Made by a program: the position numbers and the translations under genes. A model generated the notes under the pieces. It did not search any database. It was given only the letters and a program-made list of their open reading frames with translations, and was not told where the DNA came from. This document shows positions 15,101 through 27,368 of a stretch of DNA of 64,000 nucleotides, in pieces. Source of the DNA: Baylisascaris procyonis (Eukaryota; Nematoda; Chromadorea; Rhabditida; Ascarididae); contig JAZARR010000032.1 of NCBI GenBank assembly GCA_037389465.1, positions 2,232,001 through 2,296,000 on the forward strand. Direction: 5' to 3'. Every line of letters starts with the position of its first letter. The first letter of the stretch is position 1.

Positions 15101-16217
15101 CCATTGCAATCACCATACTCTCTCCTGATCTCATCCACTACAGTTTGTACTCCTTCCTATATCCATACCTACTAGTTTTCTCAGGCTAAACGGTAAGTTT
15201 TGAAACATTTAAAATGCCACCTTCAATGATTGAAAGCGTCTTGAGAAATCAACGCATATCCTACTAATATGGTTTCATATCTGCATCAGAAGTGGATGTT
15301 TTCAAACTTTCTAAGAGTTCTACTTTGTCTTACAAAGATTTATTACGAGAAAGGCGTCTCTTTAGTGGAAATGAATTGAGTAGGCTTTCATATGTCTTTA
15401 CGAATTGGAAAAGAAAGCCATGATAGTAGACGCCTAAGCACGCAAACATTATTTAAAACACTATGGAAATTTGCGAAATTCGGATATTGGCTGTAGAGGT
15501 GGAGAAATTTTCTCAGATATTAGCCAGTCAGTAAAAATTCGGGAAATGGAAAATATAGATATGAACCGCACTACATAATTTAAATGAGTAAGTAGATCAA
15601 GTATTTTTGAATGAATAAAATTTGTGGGAAATTTCGAGACGTTTCTTTAGAAGCCGCCAACTTCTCTCGGCAAACTCAATGGAACAAATGAACGGAAGAT
15701 AATGATATAGAGCGAGATTAAATTTCAACAGGATCAGAAGAAAGAGTAGAGTTTCTTTAGTTTGCACTTCTCACATATTGCTTATCAGTTCTTTGCTATA
15801 CTTCAAAACATTTCTATTCTGTAGGTCATTCCATGTTCTTTTTGTTATTCCATCTACTTTATAGCACCAACTTCATGTTGGAGATTTGTAAAACTTTGCA
15901 TATATAAACGTTTCGGATAAAAATTTGGCATAGTTATTCAAATTTTTACAACAATAGAGAGCCAATTTGACAAGAAACGAATAGTGGAGGCTGCAATGTT
16001 TCACTTAGTCATATGCCAAAGTTAGAAGGCATCCATCAAAACGGCGCATGTGTTGACGTTTTCAAGAAAATGTTTGAATAGCTTGGTTGAATTTGTTCAC
16101 CTGCTCGAGAACGATCAACTCGACATCGTTTGCAACATCGTTGTTCTGTTGTAGCTCGTTAAGTCGATAGGCGGCACCGAGTCCGGTAGGCGCAGCACCG
16201 ATCACAACAATCTTCAT
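6124..16217 (-). CDS. glf-1: UDP-galactopyranose mutase (UGM), complete, ten exons
   Basis: Cytosolic FAD enzyme making UDP-galactofuranose for surface glycoconjugates; C. elegans has one such gene, glf-1. Exons (minus strand): 16217-16101, 13570-13412, 13248-13117, 12112-11987, 11402-11289, 9966-9844, 9462-9295, 8402-8211, 7329-7201, 6321-6124. Every junction is phase 0 and the product is 485 residues, close to the roughly 480-510 of eukaryotic UGMs. Order of motifs: N-terminal FAD site VVIGAAPTGLGAAYRL; SYPGGLSCTVVDDKGF and WDMGGHITFNHN; FDEW with FFRPYSRK; WGPNAVFTFPKYGGTG; WLYFPDSAVPFYRVTIL; LLEYGYPIPT; and the C-terminal signature RGRFGGWKYEASNQDHCFI. The Arg and Tyr residues known to hold substrate phosphates (RPY, FYR, GYP, KYE) are present. 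Odd: the second glycine of the FAD-site GxGxxG is Ala9, whereas the tandem paralog keeps Gly. The exon 9 start was chosen to fit phase and family alignment. Confidence 0.93.
10853..11068 (-). other. Ankyrin-like reading frame inside a UGM intron
   Basis: Within the intron between UGM exons 5 and 6, on the same strand, an ATG-started frame of 71 codons ends in SLYILACHANGYNTIQLILA, which follows the ankyrin-repeat pattern (T/S-x-L-x-x-A-C/A, G-H/Y, hydrophobic second helix). Only one repeat is seen and no flanking exon was found. It could be a decayed fragment, a nested gene exon or chance. Confidence 0.2.
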
Positions 16218-16730
16218 CACGTTTGTCACTAATCCTTAATGCACAATTCAAATCGCATCAAATAGTTTCTTAATTGATAGAAAACAACGATACTTGGGTG
16301 GAATTAAAGGTTCCAATTGCTTGCAAAGCTAGAGGAAATCCCACTTTGCGTCTTATAATTTCGTTTCCTTGTCCTGACCCCTCCCGCCTTCACCAATGAT
16401 TCTTTGTGAAAGATTATAAAACGATCAGCGTCGCGCTTGAACCGTCTACAAATGGCAGTTCATTTCTTTTATGACAAATATTTATCCAACATGAGGGAAA
16501 TGTGAAGTAATTATCTTTACCAATAGTCGATCTTCTACCGTTGAAGAAGTTTGCTGTGCAATATACATTGATACATAATATTGCTATGAACAATTAAGCA
16601 AAAAAAAAAATCTATTTCACGGTATGGTGAAAATCTTATCTGCGATTTTACTACATATTTCGGTATTCGCATTCGGGAAAAAAATAAAGTCAGATGATTA
16701 TAAGCGGCAAAAGAAAATATTGTGCGAAAA

Positions 16731-16807
<77 letters not shown>

Positions 16808-18140
16808 TACTAATATATGTAAGCTGAGAAGATAATCTGGTCTGTAAGGGTAGCCTCCCCATTAACGTTTAACAAGTCAGTGAAATTGAATAACGAAATC
16901 AATGTTATGAACGAGACAACATATCAGCGTCGATAATATCCGGAAGAAACAATGCCCATGGGCAACAATGCTGTCGAAATGGGTCGCGGTCAAGTTGTAC
17001 ATTCAATGAAATGGAAAGAGAATAAAATGGGGACATGTGTGTGTGTGTGTGGGTTGTCTGTCGATTAGGGTTCTGCAATACAATTCGTCTCTGTCGTTTT
17101 ATATGAGCGCCGACAATCCGTTGTGTTGACCTATTACTTCAATATCCATCGCTATGAAAATCGTTACACTCCGTTAACACCTACTTGCATGCCATTCGAA
17201 AAATAATAAATAAATTGAAATATAATGAGCAAAGAAATTGAAAAATACTAAACATAAAAATCGAAAAATCACGAACATAAAAATTACTACATGGTTGGCG
17301 CCTAATTTTCTAGCTATTGCGTCAGATATAACGCTCGCAGATCATTTAAATCGCTCGTGCGAATTTTGCTATCGTTTTTCCTTATCGGCAGTGAATGCAA
17401 TTATGTGATTGCCTTTTGCTTCAGTAGTTTGAATTTATGAATACGATGGACAGGACAGTGACCAAAAAAATTTTGCGCTCAATTTTATCTAATCAATCGA
17501 TCTGCTCTTTATTCGCTATGTTCATCATGAGCTATAAGTGCATTAATGTGTGATGAAACTTCTACCCTCAAACTGTTATGAAAATATTTGCATAAAGAAT
17601 TAAACAACATTTTCATTAAAAAAAAATTCTTCATCGTAAAATGCACATTATCGTAAACTACTCAATTGTCAGTTATATATGCTGCTCTAGCGAATTGAGC
17701 CAGAAAAAGTTGTGTGCATATTTTTAGTATATATATTAAATTCAATCGCATTCTTCATTTGCTGCCTTATATATAGTGTAGTGGTAATATTAATTATACT
17801 TGATGAATTTAAATACTTATAAACATGAACGTAACGCGCAAATTGTGTCAACGCCTTATACACGCTTCTCTAAATACTATTGGCCTATGCAAATTTCTGT
17901 AGCGTGAAGGATTTTTTTGCATGTGGTGGAAATGCAATGCACTTGTGATTTCGTTCAAAGATTTATTTAAACTAAGCATTCAAAATTTCCACGAACAATT
18001 AGGAGCAAAATTAATCGAAATTTTCGAATCTTCATCCTGAATTTGCGTACACTAACATAGGTAAATTTAAATACTTAAATATGTTCTCTCAATGAGCACA
18101 GCAATGAGTATTAATTTTATGTTCGCATGTTTCTTTCGTG
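16218..18140. other. UGM upstream region; no gene recognised
   Basis: Contains the presumed UGM promoter next to 16217, a long TA microsatellite (16732-16803) and a short GT run near 17037-17050. No exon is supported here on either strand. Confidence 0.4.
16732..16803. repeat. (TA)n microsatellite
   Basis: About 36 uninterrupted TA units, 0.5 kb upstream of the UGM start codon. Confidence 0.95.
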
Positions 18141-18260
18141 ATGTGGTCGTGTTTCGGTTTGACGCTATTGGTTCTCTCAACCCTAGCTGTGGGGTATACT
18201 TATCAAAAATCGGAGCGTATCATTGTGGAGATTGAAGCAGGCAAGGTCAGTTCAAATTCG
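18141..18260 (+). CDS. Possible signal-peptide first exon, unknown protein
   Basis: ATG at 18141 opens a frame with a typical cleavable signal sequence, MWSCFGLTLLVLSTLAVGYT, followed by a charged stretch (QKSERIIVEIEAGK). Two phase-0 donors are available: gtcagt after 18245 and gtacga after 18260. A following open stretch at 18399-18487 ending before gtgaga contains KCSCAAGNS and could be a later exon, but I cannot join the two in phase with confidence. No family recognised. Confidence 0.3.
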
Positions 18261-19863
18261 GTACGATTCTTATACTTTATTAGAAGTAGGATAAGATGAT
18301 ACCTCATGTATGTTTTCATACAACTTTCTCTGTCGTTTAATAATTTCCGCCGTATGCCCTAAGCAATAAAGAGTTTATGCTTATGCGCTGATGAAGCGTT
18401 GGCCATTTTTATCGATAGTACTTTCGAGAATGTATTCGTAGGGCTGGTGGAAGATAATAATGCTGGGAAGTGTTCCTGTGCTGCCGGGAATAGCGTGAGA
18501 TATGCAGTGAGGAGATATTCATCTTCCTTATACACTAAGAATAAAAGCTATTTTCACATTTCGTATGCTGCTTTCATTGGAATTAAATATTTCCGTTGGT
18601 AGTTAGCGTAACTGTTGCACACATTATGTATACCATTGGTTCCCTCATTTCGCTGCGCTGAAAGGCTGATGGAGTTGAATCTCCTCTAACATCTGCAGTA
18701 GTGTGAAGTATGATTTTCCTAACCAGTGGTGAGAAGCATTAATAGCCACGATCTGAAACATCTTTAAGGTGGACTTTTCCAAATACATCAACCAAGCTAA
18801 TCTATCACCTAGACCACTCAGAAGCATAACAGGTACTGGTAGTACCATTGCAGCTTTTTACTGCTTTCGAAGAATCGTATCTTGCAAACTTTTTCTTCGA
18901 GCATTTTACGAATAAAACAATCAAAACATCATATTTCGAAAATATTGTTCTCGAAATTTCAACGGAAGTCGATATAGCGTTCTATCTATAAGTTTCAATC
19001 AAATCGTTTGATCATTTTATCAGTTCAATTATAGGTGATATTTAAAATCTGCCGTAGCATTTCACGAGTTCTTCAAAATTTCATCCAAAACTTCATCGTT
19101 TCCTCTATACTTTCAAATGAATTTGTATCAAATGCTCCACGCTTCCTTCTATTTCAGAGTTCCACAATCATTCTCTTTCCGGTTTTATTATCATTAATGT
19201 TAGGGATGGACACAGAATTCGGTGTAAATATCGATAAACGATAAAACTCAGCTTTTGCGTCAGATTTTTTGTCTTCTTCATATAGCGGTCTCTCGCTCCG
19301 GCTGTGAACTGTCCCATAACCTCATTGCTAACATTTCCCTGGTCACATTCGCAATGCTAGTTGTAGATCGCCTTTTTAACCGTAGTTTTTCGTATATGCT
19401 AGTACTCTCATAGTGATCGAAATAGGGCAGGTGAACCGCTGAAGACCAGATGGAGGTCCCTTTCCAACGATGAGGATTTCCTATTGGATGAAACTTCTCT
19501 TATCACGTCCATATTTCTTCTTTGGGACTTCAGCCGTTCTTGGATGCTCAGCAGACCTCCTCTACTGCCAAAGCGCTGCCTGTACTTTATTGCGTATTCA
19601 ACCAAACCACGACAAAACTAGCATGTTCATGAATTTTGAAGGCATAGTTCAAAAGTGCTGAAAATTGAAGACCGACATTCGTTGTAAGCGCTATGCATAG
19701 CCGAGAAATATGTTACAGGCTCACTGTAAAGACTGAAATGTGCTAAAGTGGAAAAACTTCAACTCAGATCGGTTCATGGATGCATACGCATTGTTCTTCT
19801 ATAACATCTCACAATATTGTAACATCTTGTTTGCTCCAGCGAATATAGTCCAACGTAGTTTTC

Positions 19864-20044
19864 AGTTTGAAGGCCGTAGTGAGTGCTCCACTCCGGTTCG
19901 CTTCGATGCTCGAAATGATTTAAAAACGTTGATTTTGATCGACTCTACGAAGGGGAAAAACGGTACAGAGGCTCGCCCACAGTGTATCGAAATTCTTCGC
20001 CGCCTTGCTGACAAAAAAACAATTGCAATTCATTATGGTCGCCA
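19864..20044 (+). other. Possible internal exon within a 148-codon open frame
   Basis: Part of a plus-strand open frame running 19740-20186. The stretch from a good acceptor (gtagttttcag, ending 19863) to a weak donor (CAG before gttctc) is charged and protein-like, with DLKTLILIDSTKGKNG and QCIEILRRLADKK. The rest of the frame is hydrophobic and looks like translated intron. No family recognised. A frame this long is uncommon by chance at this base composition but not impossible. Confidence 0.22.
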
Positions 20045-20272
20045 GGTTCTCTTTTTTTCGACTCTATATGCCAATGTTGTCGGCTTATTTCTTTACCTGA
20101 TTGATATCACCTCGATGCTCATAAATGCGCACTTCATCTCTCAATTTTTTTCAAAATTTCTCGCAAGTTTTTCCTTAGACCAATAGGAAATCCGGTTCCA
20201 AAACTTAAAGAGATGTTTCACTTGTTTCCAATAGTTTCCAGAAGTAACCATTTCACTGATTGTCATACCCAT

Positions 20273-20476
20273 TCAAAAGTTGTATTCAAATTCTAGATGG
20301 ATGCCAACCAGGCGCTGAAACTAAATAAATAAGGTGGGTATTATCACCTGCTCACTGTTGGCACACGAATGGCTTTTATACAAAGCCTGGAACATGTCGG
20401 TCCGATTGCCCCAATGAACACAATCCTGGCCTTGGCGCATTTTCGGATCGTTTCCGGAAATTTCAATAGTTGTTAA
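20273..20476 (-). other. Candidate exon pair, cysteine-containing protein
   Basis: Exon 20476-20348 (43 codons) lies between acceptor ttataccag and donor gtgata. It includes EISGNDPKMRQGQDCVHWGN and YKSHSCANSEQ, a composition unlike translated intron. In phase after it, 20314-20273 gives RLVGIHLEFEYNF and a stop. The intron between would be only 33 bases, shorter than any in the two confident genes of this window, so the joining is doubtful even if the first exon is real. A further in-phase piece, 20561-20514, may precede it. No family recognised. Confidence 0.3.
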
Positions 20477-20599
20477 CTGGTATAAGAAGCTGGGATTTCT
20501 CGTAGAAACAGACCTTCAGAGTGAGGTAGCTATGTGCTTCGTTTAACGAGTCAACAGCGTGCTTTCAGAAATTTGAAAACCTCATAATTATCGTCGTAG

Positions 20600-23177
20600 T
20601 GACAGTGGCAACAAAAAACGATATCAAGGAATGCGTCCAGAAATGCCATTAAAAATCAAACAACGCCGCATTTGCAGAATGTTCTCTCAAAGTTGATCTC
20701 GAGCAGCATTTCTATATTTATTGAGTTCCATTCATTAAAAAATGGCTCACATCTTGCCCTATCATGTAGAACACTGCCCCCACCTGATCAATGCTGCGTT
20801 TAGATTACGTTTGAGAAGATAGCGCTTAATTTCTATATACGGTTTCGAATTTCTAGTCTATATCCAGTCAAGTTTTAATAGCCATTAGAGGCTTTCCTAT
20901 TGTGCTGACGGCATCATTAATACGGATCAGAACTGTCTCGGGAGTTAGAGCACAACCTATGGGAATTACTATAGATTACTACAGAAAAGGTGATAAGAAA
21001 AAAAGACGATGCTGCTGACGGGATGGAATCAAACAATCCCACAAAGTCTGATAGTCTGATAAGTCTCTGATAAACTCTGATAATGAGGCCTAAAAGAATA
21101 AAAAAAATGTTCGATTTGAACAATCTTCAGTTCTCCATATGCCGATCTATTTTCTTCATTTCCTCTTTATATTTTCTCTTCTCTTTCTTATATCTTTATG
21201 CTGCAGTGATCCTTTTCTTCATGCCCTATCTCCCAAAACGTTCACTATTCACTGACATATTTCGATGCAATTCGATGTTTTTGAGAGTTATAAATGTGGA
21301 TTCATGCTATACATCACCGTCAAAATTTCTAGCAGCTAAATCAGATGGAATTTTGCTGCGAAATGGAGATTAATGATTTATAGATTTCAAGCGAAGTGAT
21401 AATCGAGCATTGTAATCTTTCTGATTTCTATACCTACTCAGCATACAAAGGAGATAAAAAGGGCTATTTTATGGCATTAAATTTCCGCTGCAAAGAAAGA
21501 GATCGTTAGTTGTTCCTATTAATTTTCATCGATTTATGCTATATCAGGATTCGAGTAATGCGTGGCCCTTTATTTGTGAGTCAATAGATAGGTAACACTA
21601 GAACTAGTAAATGGTGACAGATCAGTGCAAAGGCTTCTGCGTTAAGGCATCTTCATAGGGTGTCCTTTCATTCGGCTCAATTGCGCCGAATATATATATA
21701 TAACATTTGGCATCATTTCGTCATACTAGAAACCCTCATAATCTATCGCCGGACCGATCACGAGCTAACAAAATGCCGCCTACACTTGCGCTCTGACAAA
21801 TGCCTCTCCGACCAATACGCTGCCTCATCACTATTAACCTTTCACGTCACTTCCTTTGTGATGAATGAATAAGCAGAATGGCGCTGGTTGAATAAGCTAA
21901 AAATTGGTCGGTCACAAGTATTCAAACTTCTACGCACAGTACTTTTAAAGCAATGAGGATTTTAGACGAAAAAGATATGGAGTCACTTAAAGCAATGAAA
22001 TCATGATTCTGATTATGCTAAGACAGCGGAAAAATGTTTGAAAATGAATAGTTTGAAATTCCACTTCAACAAGTTTTGAACAAAGAGATTCTCTTCAAGA
22101 AAAACAAGCGCTAATGCATCGGAATATTCTCATCAATATGGGATAGTCTTAAGTTGCAAAAGGGAAACGTTGAGATGAAAGAAGATCAAACTGTTGGCTG
22201 GCGAAAAGAATGTAGATGATTTATGCTATAACATAACTATCTCGCAGGCAACGCTCGATTGCTGTAGATATGTCTTGATTTGCACCATGACAATGATTTT
22301 TATAAGCTTGTTAATATGGATTAAAACGTATTATTGAGCGGTAGATTTGGTGTGAAACTCATTATTTATCAATAGTTCGTGGTCCGAATAACTGGAAACT
22401 ACTGTTAGAACTCATTACATCGGACAACCTCATGCAGCATCTCATTTGATGTTAATGCAGACCGCAGGTGGAGTAGATGCGACAAAGAAGCTACCTCTGA
22501 GGACAGTACAATTCAATTTCTGATGAAACCTGTTTCCTCATTATTTGTCTATAAAACGCACTCCCATAGTCGATTGTTTCTCAACGATACGAGAGAGATT
22601 CATATTCCTGGAATTATTGTAAACGCTAAATTGAATGCACCTAACACTTTCCTAAAAACGTGAAGAGGGCCTCATATTGTGAGGAATTTCATCATTCTCT
22701 CTCTCAAATTAACAACTCCGCTTCCGTTTATATTCCTCAAAACAATTGTGATCCACTTTTATATTTCTTCCATTGTAAAAGAAAGCAGCCGATTGTAGAG
22801 CTGACGTAATATCTAAAGAATTGAAGCTAATTAAATTTGTACTCAAAAACAATCCTTGCCTTGATAGTATGCACCTAAACTTTCACGTCATAGTAAAACT
22901 TTCGTAGGCAAAATAAGAAAGAATCCTGTGAATCCTATACAATCATAGCTTTGGCTGAATTTCCATAAAATTACATCCCATGATGCAACAGTTAGTGCTC
23001 AATTGAATTGTCGGCAGCACTTTCATTGTCTCTTCATCTGGTGTCAGCGAATTGTTCAAGCAATTAAATGCATCCGAGGGTTCTTCAAAGAGTTTCTTCT
23101 CTTTCAATTCTCAAAAAATCGTTTAATAAAGTGAATGTAATTGAAACGCTATCTTAGGAAGCATTGAGCTCCACTCT
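20600..23177. other. No gene recognised
   Basis: A+T-rich sequence with short overlapping frames only. The hydrophobic plus-strand frame at 21083-21373 is Phe/Leu/Tyr-rich and lacks splice support. Confidence 0.4.
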
Positions 23178-23995
23178 ATGGAATATCTTTTCTCTCTGAT
23201 CTTAGCATGTGCAGCATTGAGTGCAGTCATCACGATCGTTATGCATTTCTGTTGCGGTAATGAGAAGAGGAATCAAACGGTTCGTTTGAGAACTTAAGTT
23301 TTCTTTGCTTTGTAAAAACTATCCCTCGAACTTATGATGCAAGAAGCATAATACTTATTGCTTATAAGAAGAGAAATAGTTAGATTTTGACAGTTTTTGA
23401 AAGTGCTTCTTTAAAGACTGAAACATTCGTCATGCAACCGAACTTTAGGAAATATAAGTTTCATTGACTAAAGGCTGTGTTTTTCTTTCAAGTTTTTAAA
23501 TAATGCAGTATTAGATGTAGATTTTTTTGGCTCTGATAGGACGGTAAACTGTTAGATTTACTTAGTTTCGAAAATCTTTATCTATTTCATTGAAAGGTTT
23601 CCTTTGATTCATCGTAAAACACCATGCAAAAATCAAGAGAGAAAATGTTTCGACATTTTGGAAAAAAATTGAACAAAAGTTTTATTTAGTATGATCGTAG
23701 AGCTAATCGAGATGAAAAGCTTGGTTGACGAATCTAGTCTGGAAACGAAATCTACTTCTAGAGATTTTATAGGTGCGAAATCTCGTAGAAGCTCATTTGT
23801 TTGTTGAATATTTCGGTAAATTGAGTTTATTCTTATTGCATCGAAGTTGTGCCGCATTGTTGGATTATTTTTTTTTCATGTGTGGTTAATTGTTTCCAGG
23901 CTGGAGCGAAAAGTGTAACAGCTAGCCAGAAACCGGATCCAGAGGGAACAGATTCAAGTGGCCCTAATAATTCTTCCACTCCATCTTATGAGTAA
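23178..23995 (+). CDS. Small signal-anchored protein, two exons (paralog of the gene at 27369)
   Basis: Exon 1, 23178-23279, encodes 34 residues beginning MEYLFSLILACAALSAVITI, a strong signal or anchor segment, followed by CCGNEKRNQT. Exon 2, 23900-23995, encodes 31 residues rich in Ser, Asn and Thr (ASQKPDPEGTDSSGPNNSS) and a TAA. The joined product is 65 residues. Support comes from the paralog at 27369-28197: its matching last exon is also 96 bases, with VSQK and DNSSTP at the same places, and its hydrophobic segment aligns (YLFSLIL against YLFALLF). The acceptor is good (tttccag); the donor is weak (gttcgt). An acceptor-like cttag lies about 24 bases before the ATG and could receive a spliced leader. 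A perfect AATAAA lies 31 bases after the stop. No known family; possibly secreted or a single-pass membrane peptide. Confidence 0.5.
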
Positions 23996-24025
23996 TACCG
24001 TGCTTTTCACTCGTGTGGTATGACC

Positions 24026-24031
24026 AATAAA
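24026..24031 (+). terminator. AATAAA polyadenylation signal
   Basis: Canonical hexamer 31 bases downstream of the TAA at 23993-23995. The homologous position in the paralog at 28.2 kb has lost the hexamer. Confidence 0.5.
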
Positions 24032-25066
24032 TCTTCTAACTCTTGTGTTTCACAATGCAAATTAACTCTGGTTATGCTCTTACCGGAAATGCACCCTCTC
24101 TGATGTGATTGCGGTACACATACCTCGCAGTCATGCTAGGATTTCCACTTTCAGAATGAAATAAATCAGGGAAATCGAAAAAAATAGTGAAAAAGGAAAG
24201 AAATACGAATGCTTTAGATGACCGTTTCGATTGGTCTCACATAGTGAGAGTTACAGCAGTGAGCAATTCAAATGCCATTAAGCAATTATTTAACTTATGA
24301 ATAAATAAAATGTTTTTCAAGCATAATGCAAGATTTTTCTCTATTCTAGCCTCAAATCGCGTTCACAAAATTCTAAGCGTTTAGTTAAAACTACTTTTTT
24401 GCTCTGTTTGCTGCACCATCTTCAAGACCTCCAAAGAAAGGAAAAAATTTGCACAAAAGTGGAATGATAGGTTTCAAAAGGAGCATCGCGTTTCATATAT
24501 ACCAAGAAAAAAACTAATATTTAATAAGTGATAGTTTCATTGAAAATACGTTTTATATGAAAATTATAAACGCATTATTATTTGTGCATGATTTTGTTTG
24601 TTTTTTTTTGCCGATTTATGAGCCCGGTCGATTCGATGCAGTTGTTGCAATATTGCATAGCGTGCAAATTTTCCAGGTGTGAAAAATATATTCAAATTTT
24701 TGAAAATATACTCTAAATTTGCATAAATCATCATTCTTTGAGTGGACGGAGCAGTAGGTGTTTGCATGTGCTCGCACAACTGCTTCGCGACGTGGTCGTA
24801 CCTTGGCATGACAATTGTGATTCAGTTAACCTTTGCGATGCATATCAACCGTATAGAAGTGAAGCGTTTCGTTTATGCGTTTAATGGTTCTGAGGTTGGC
24901 TCAAGTTTTGCAATGATTTTCTTTGCTCATTCGAAACACAATTTGATCGCACTTTGTATATTTATATTTTTCCGTATTTCGATCACATATAGTAGATGCT
25001 GAAGAGAGACTATGTGATTGCATACTGAAAAAGCGTAGGACTTTTTCATTTATAGCAGCTCCAAGA
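24032..25066. other. No gene recognised
   Basis: A+T-rich. The plus-strand frame 24742-25002 has a short hydrophobic core but no splice support. Confidence 0.35.
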
Positions 25067-25219
25067 ATGTGCCGAAAGGGTCGGCGGAAGGTGCTGATGC
25101 TGAAAGACCGACGCCTGAGGTGTAAGTAAGCATGATGTATGACGAAGAAGACTTATAACTATATTCGCAGATTTGAAGAGTGCTAAAATGGTACACATTT
25201 CGACATCGATGTACACGTA
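25067..25219 (+). CDS. Possible tiny basic protein, two exons
   Basis: ATG at 25067 lies 11 bases after an acceptor-like tttatag, the spacing expected of a trans-spliced leader site. Exon 1 (25067-25121) reads MCRKGRRKVLMLKDRRLR and ends at a consensus donor gtaagt. Exon 2 starts at 25171 after ttcgcag, in phase, and reads LKSAKMVHISTSMYT to a TAA at 25217-25219, giving about 34 residues. That TAA overlaps another gtaagt, so the gene could instead splice on from 25216, but the nearest usable acceptor would make an intron of only 28 bases. No family recognised. Confidence 0.25.
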
Positions 25220-25305
25220 AGTTTGCATATATTGGCGTTTCTAGAAAAACTCTCAAGAATATGGCTAGCTTCATCACAGATTTTAGATCAGCGGGCATCC
25301 GATAA

Positions 25306-27368
25306 CGAAACACTCGTTGTGCCCGTCGGAACTTATCTTAGAGAATCGAGATGACGCGAGAACGTTTGTTACCTCCATCGCAAAAAAATATTCTCGTGGC
25401 GTCAATGGAATGGCACGTTCTCAGGTCATTGAACGCCTCAAGAAAGAGGGTTCGTTCGGAAAGAGTTATGGTCATCAGGTTCGATTTTGACCAACACTTT
25501 GTGCCGAATTCTCCGCTCATTAAACCTCAAGATAAGATGATTGTTCGTGTTTTACGACGCATTTGGCCAGCCCCTGACCAAAGTATTGCTTTGTAGATTT
25601 CACGCGATGTGATAATAGATCGATGCGACCGTATTCGAGTACAGAGCTTTTCGCGAGGGGAATCAAGCAAGAAACGTGACTTTGTTTCGTTGGAAGCACA
25701 TTGCTGTGCTCGAAAGCGTTAGTTTTTAACTAACAAATTCGCTCACATTGATACTATATGAACAAGCAGTAAAGGCGCATTATATGAATACGTTATTTCG
25801 AAGCTAGTCGACAGCTGCCACTACGGATGACAAATAGTCCATAAGGGATTTCATCGTCATTGCAGCAACTTTGATTCACAGCAATTTCTCTGATTAAATG
25901 TAACATTTCTTTCTTTTCATCGTTTCCCCAAACTTCCGTTAATGCATCGCTGTATTATGAACATTCTTGACGGAATATTGCCACATGCGACATTTGCGCC
26001 TTAGAAAATGCGAAATAGTTTGAACCATCACGGCTCCAATAAATGCGCCATCGACGAGTACGCCCGTTTATTGTTACCATTTCACGTTATAATCTTTGTG
26101 ATGAGAAAATGACTAGCGCAAAACGGTTGTGCGGCAATTTAATCCGTTCAAGAAAATGACTAGCAATATCGACGTAAACGCTAGTTTGATTTCTATTATC
26201 ACAGCATAAAGATATTTTTCAGTCAGGAAATAGCGAAGTGTTTGAATTCCATTTTCCACATTTTTCAATCATCGACGATATAGCAGTTGAAAACGAACAA
26301 TTTCTTATGTGTTGGAATATTCTCGTAGATGGGAAATAGGATTAGATTCGTAATGTCAGACGTTGAGATGGAGTAATTGCCTAGCGGATGAAGGTACGGT
26401 CTGAAGCTAGCATACAGTATATATCGCTGTGATTTATCGGATAATAGCGATTTATGCACTTATTGAAATGGATGAAAAGAAATTACTATAATATGAATTC
26501 GCTGTAAGATTACCTTAATATTTAGCAATCACAATACTTTGAATAAGTGAAAAGTACTGACAGAATACATAATGTTCAGAGGAGCTGGTATAGCATTGAT
26601 ATGATGCTAAAGCATACTGTAGGTGATTGCGGATGGGAAGAGAAACCTATTTCTTGTGGTACTGTAGAGATACTTTAGCATCCTGGCCCATATAAACAAC
26701 CTACTTCCTGAGGTATTCTAGCAGGCTCCCCTCCCCTCCAAAAAAAAAACAGCTTTATTATCACCAATATGCAGATCGATGCAAAAATAACAAGCAGGAA
26801 AGCACTGAAACAGAAGGATTGTTAACGGATTTTTCACAAAACCATACTACAGAGCGATATTCCGCGAAGAGAAATAGTGTAAAGCTCAATCGTCGTACAT
26901 ATTTCTAGAGGCGCATTTGTCGGATACGCAATTGATGGAAGAGCTTTTCAGGCGTGACGAAAAACGCCCAAACTCAAATATTTCCATGATGCAACCATCA
27001 GTCACACGGTTTTCTTTTTGCAAAATACACTATTGCTAGTCGCGCCATTTCTTTGCAATAGTATAAAAGTTAATTACTTTATTCTGGAAAATTTTCAACT
27101 TTGGAATTTCTTCAACAGGCTCATTTATCCAGACACTAAATTGATATGCTTGTTTCTTTTTCTATACATGTTGGCGAAATAGCTGACAGTTTTGAGCAAA
27201 CAATCTTGCTCTAAGTCGTTTTATAGTCAGTCTTATTTCTGTGCAAAGAAAATCCTCTCGGAAGTAGTTGCATGGAACATTTTTTAAACAAGTCATTTGA
27301 AGGATCTAGGAAAAGTCTGTTGCGTTTCAACGATTCAGCAAAGTGAATTGACCTGAAGACTGCTTTAG
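25306..27368. other. No gene resolved; one open stretch
   Basis: The plus strand is open from about 25286 to 25499, including ARTFVTSIAKKYSRG and MARSQVIERLKKEGSFGKSY, bounded upstream by an acceptor-like attttag. All three plus frames look protein-like here for 60-80 bases, so the call is not specific. The rest is A+T-rich without recognisable exons. Confidence 0.25.
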
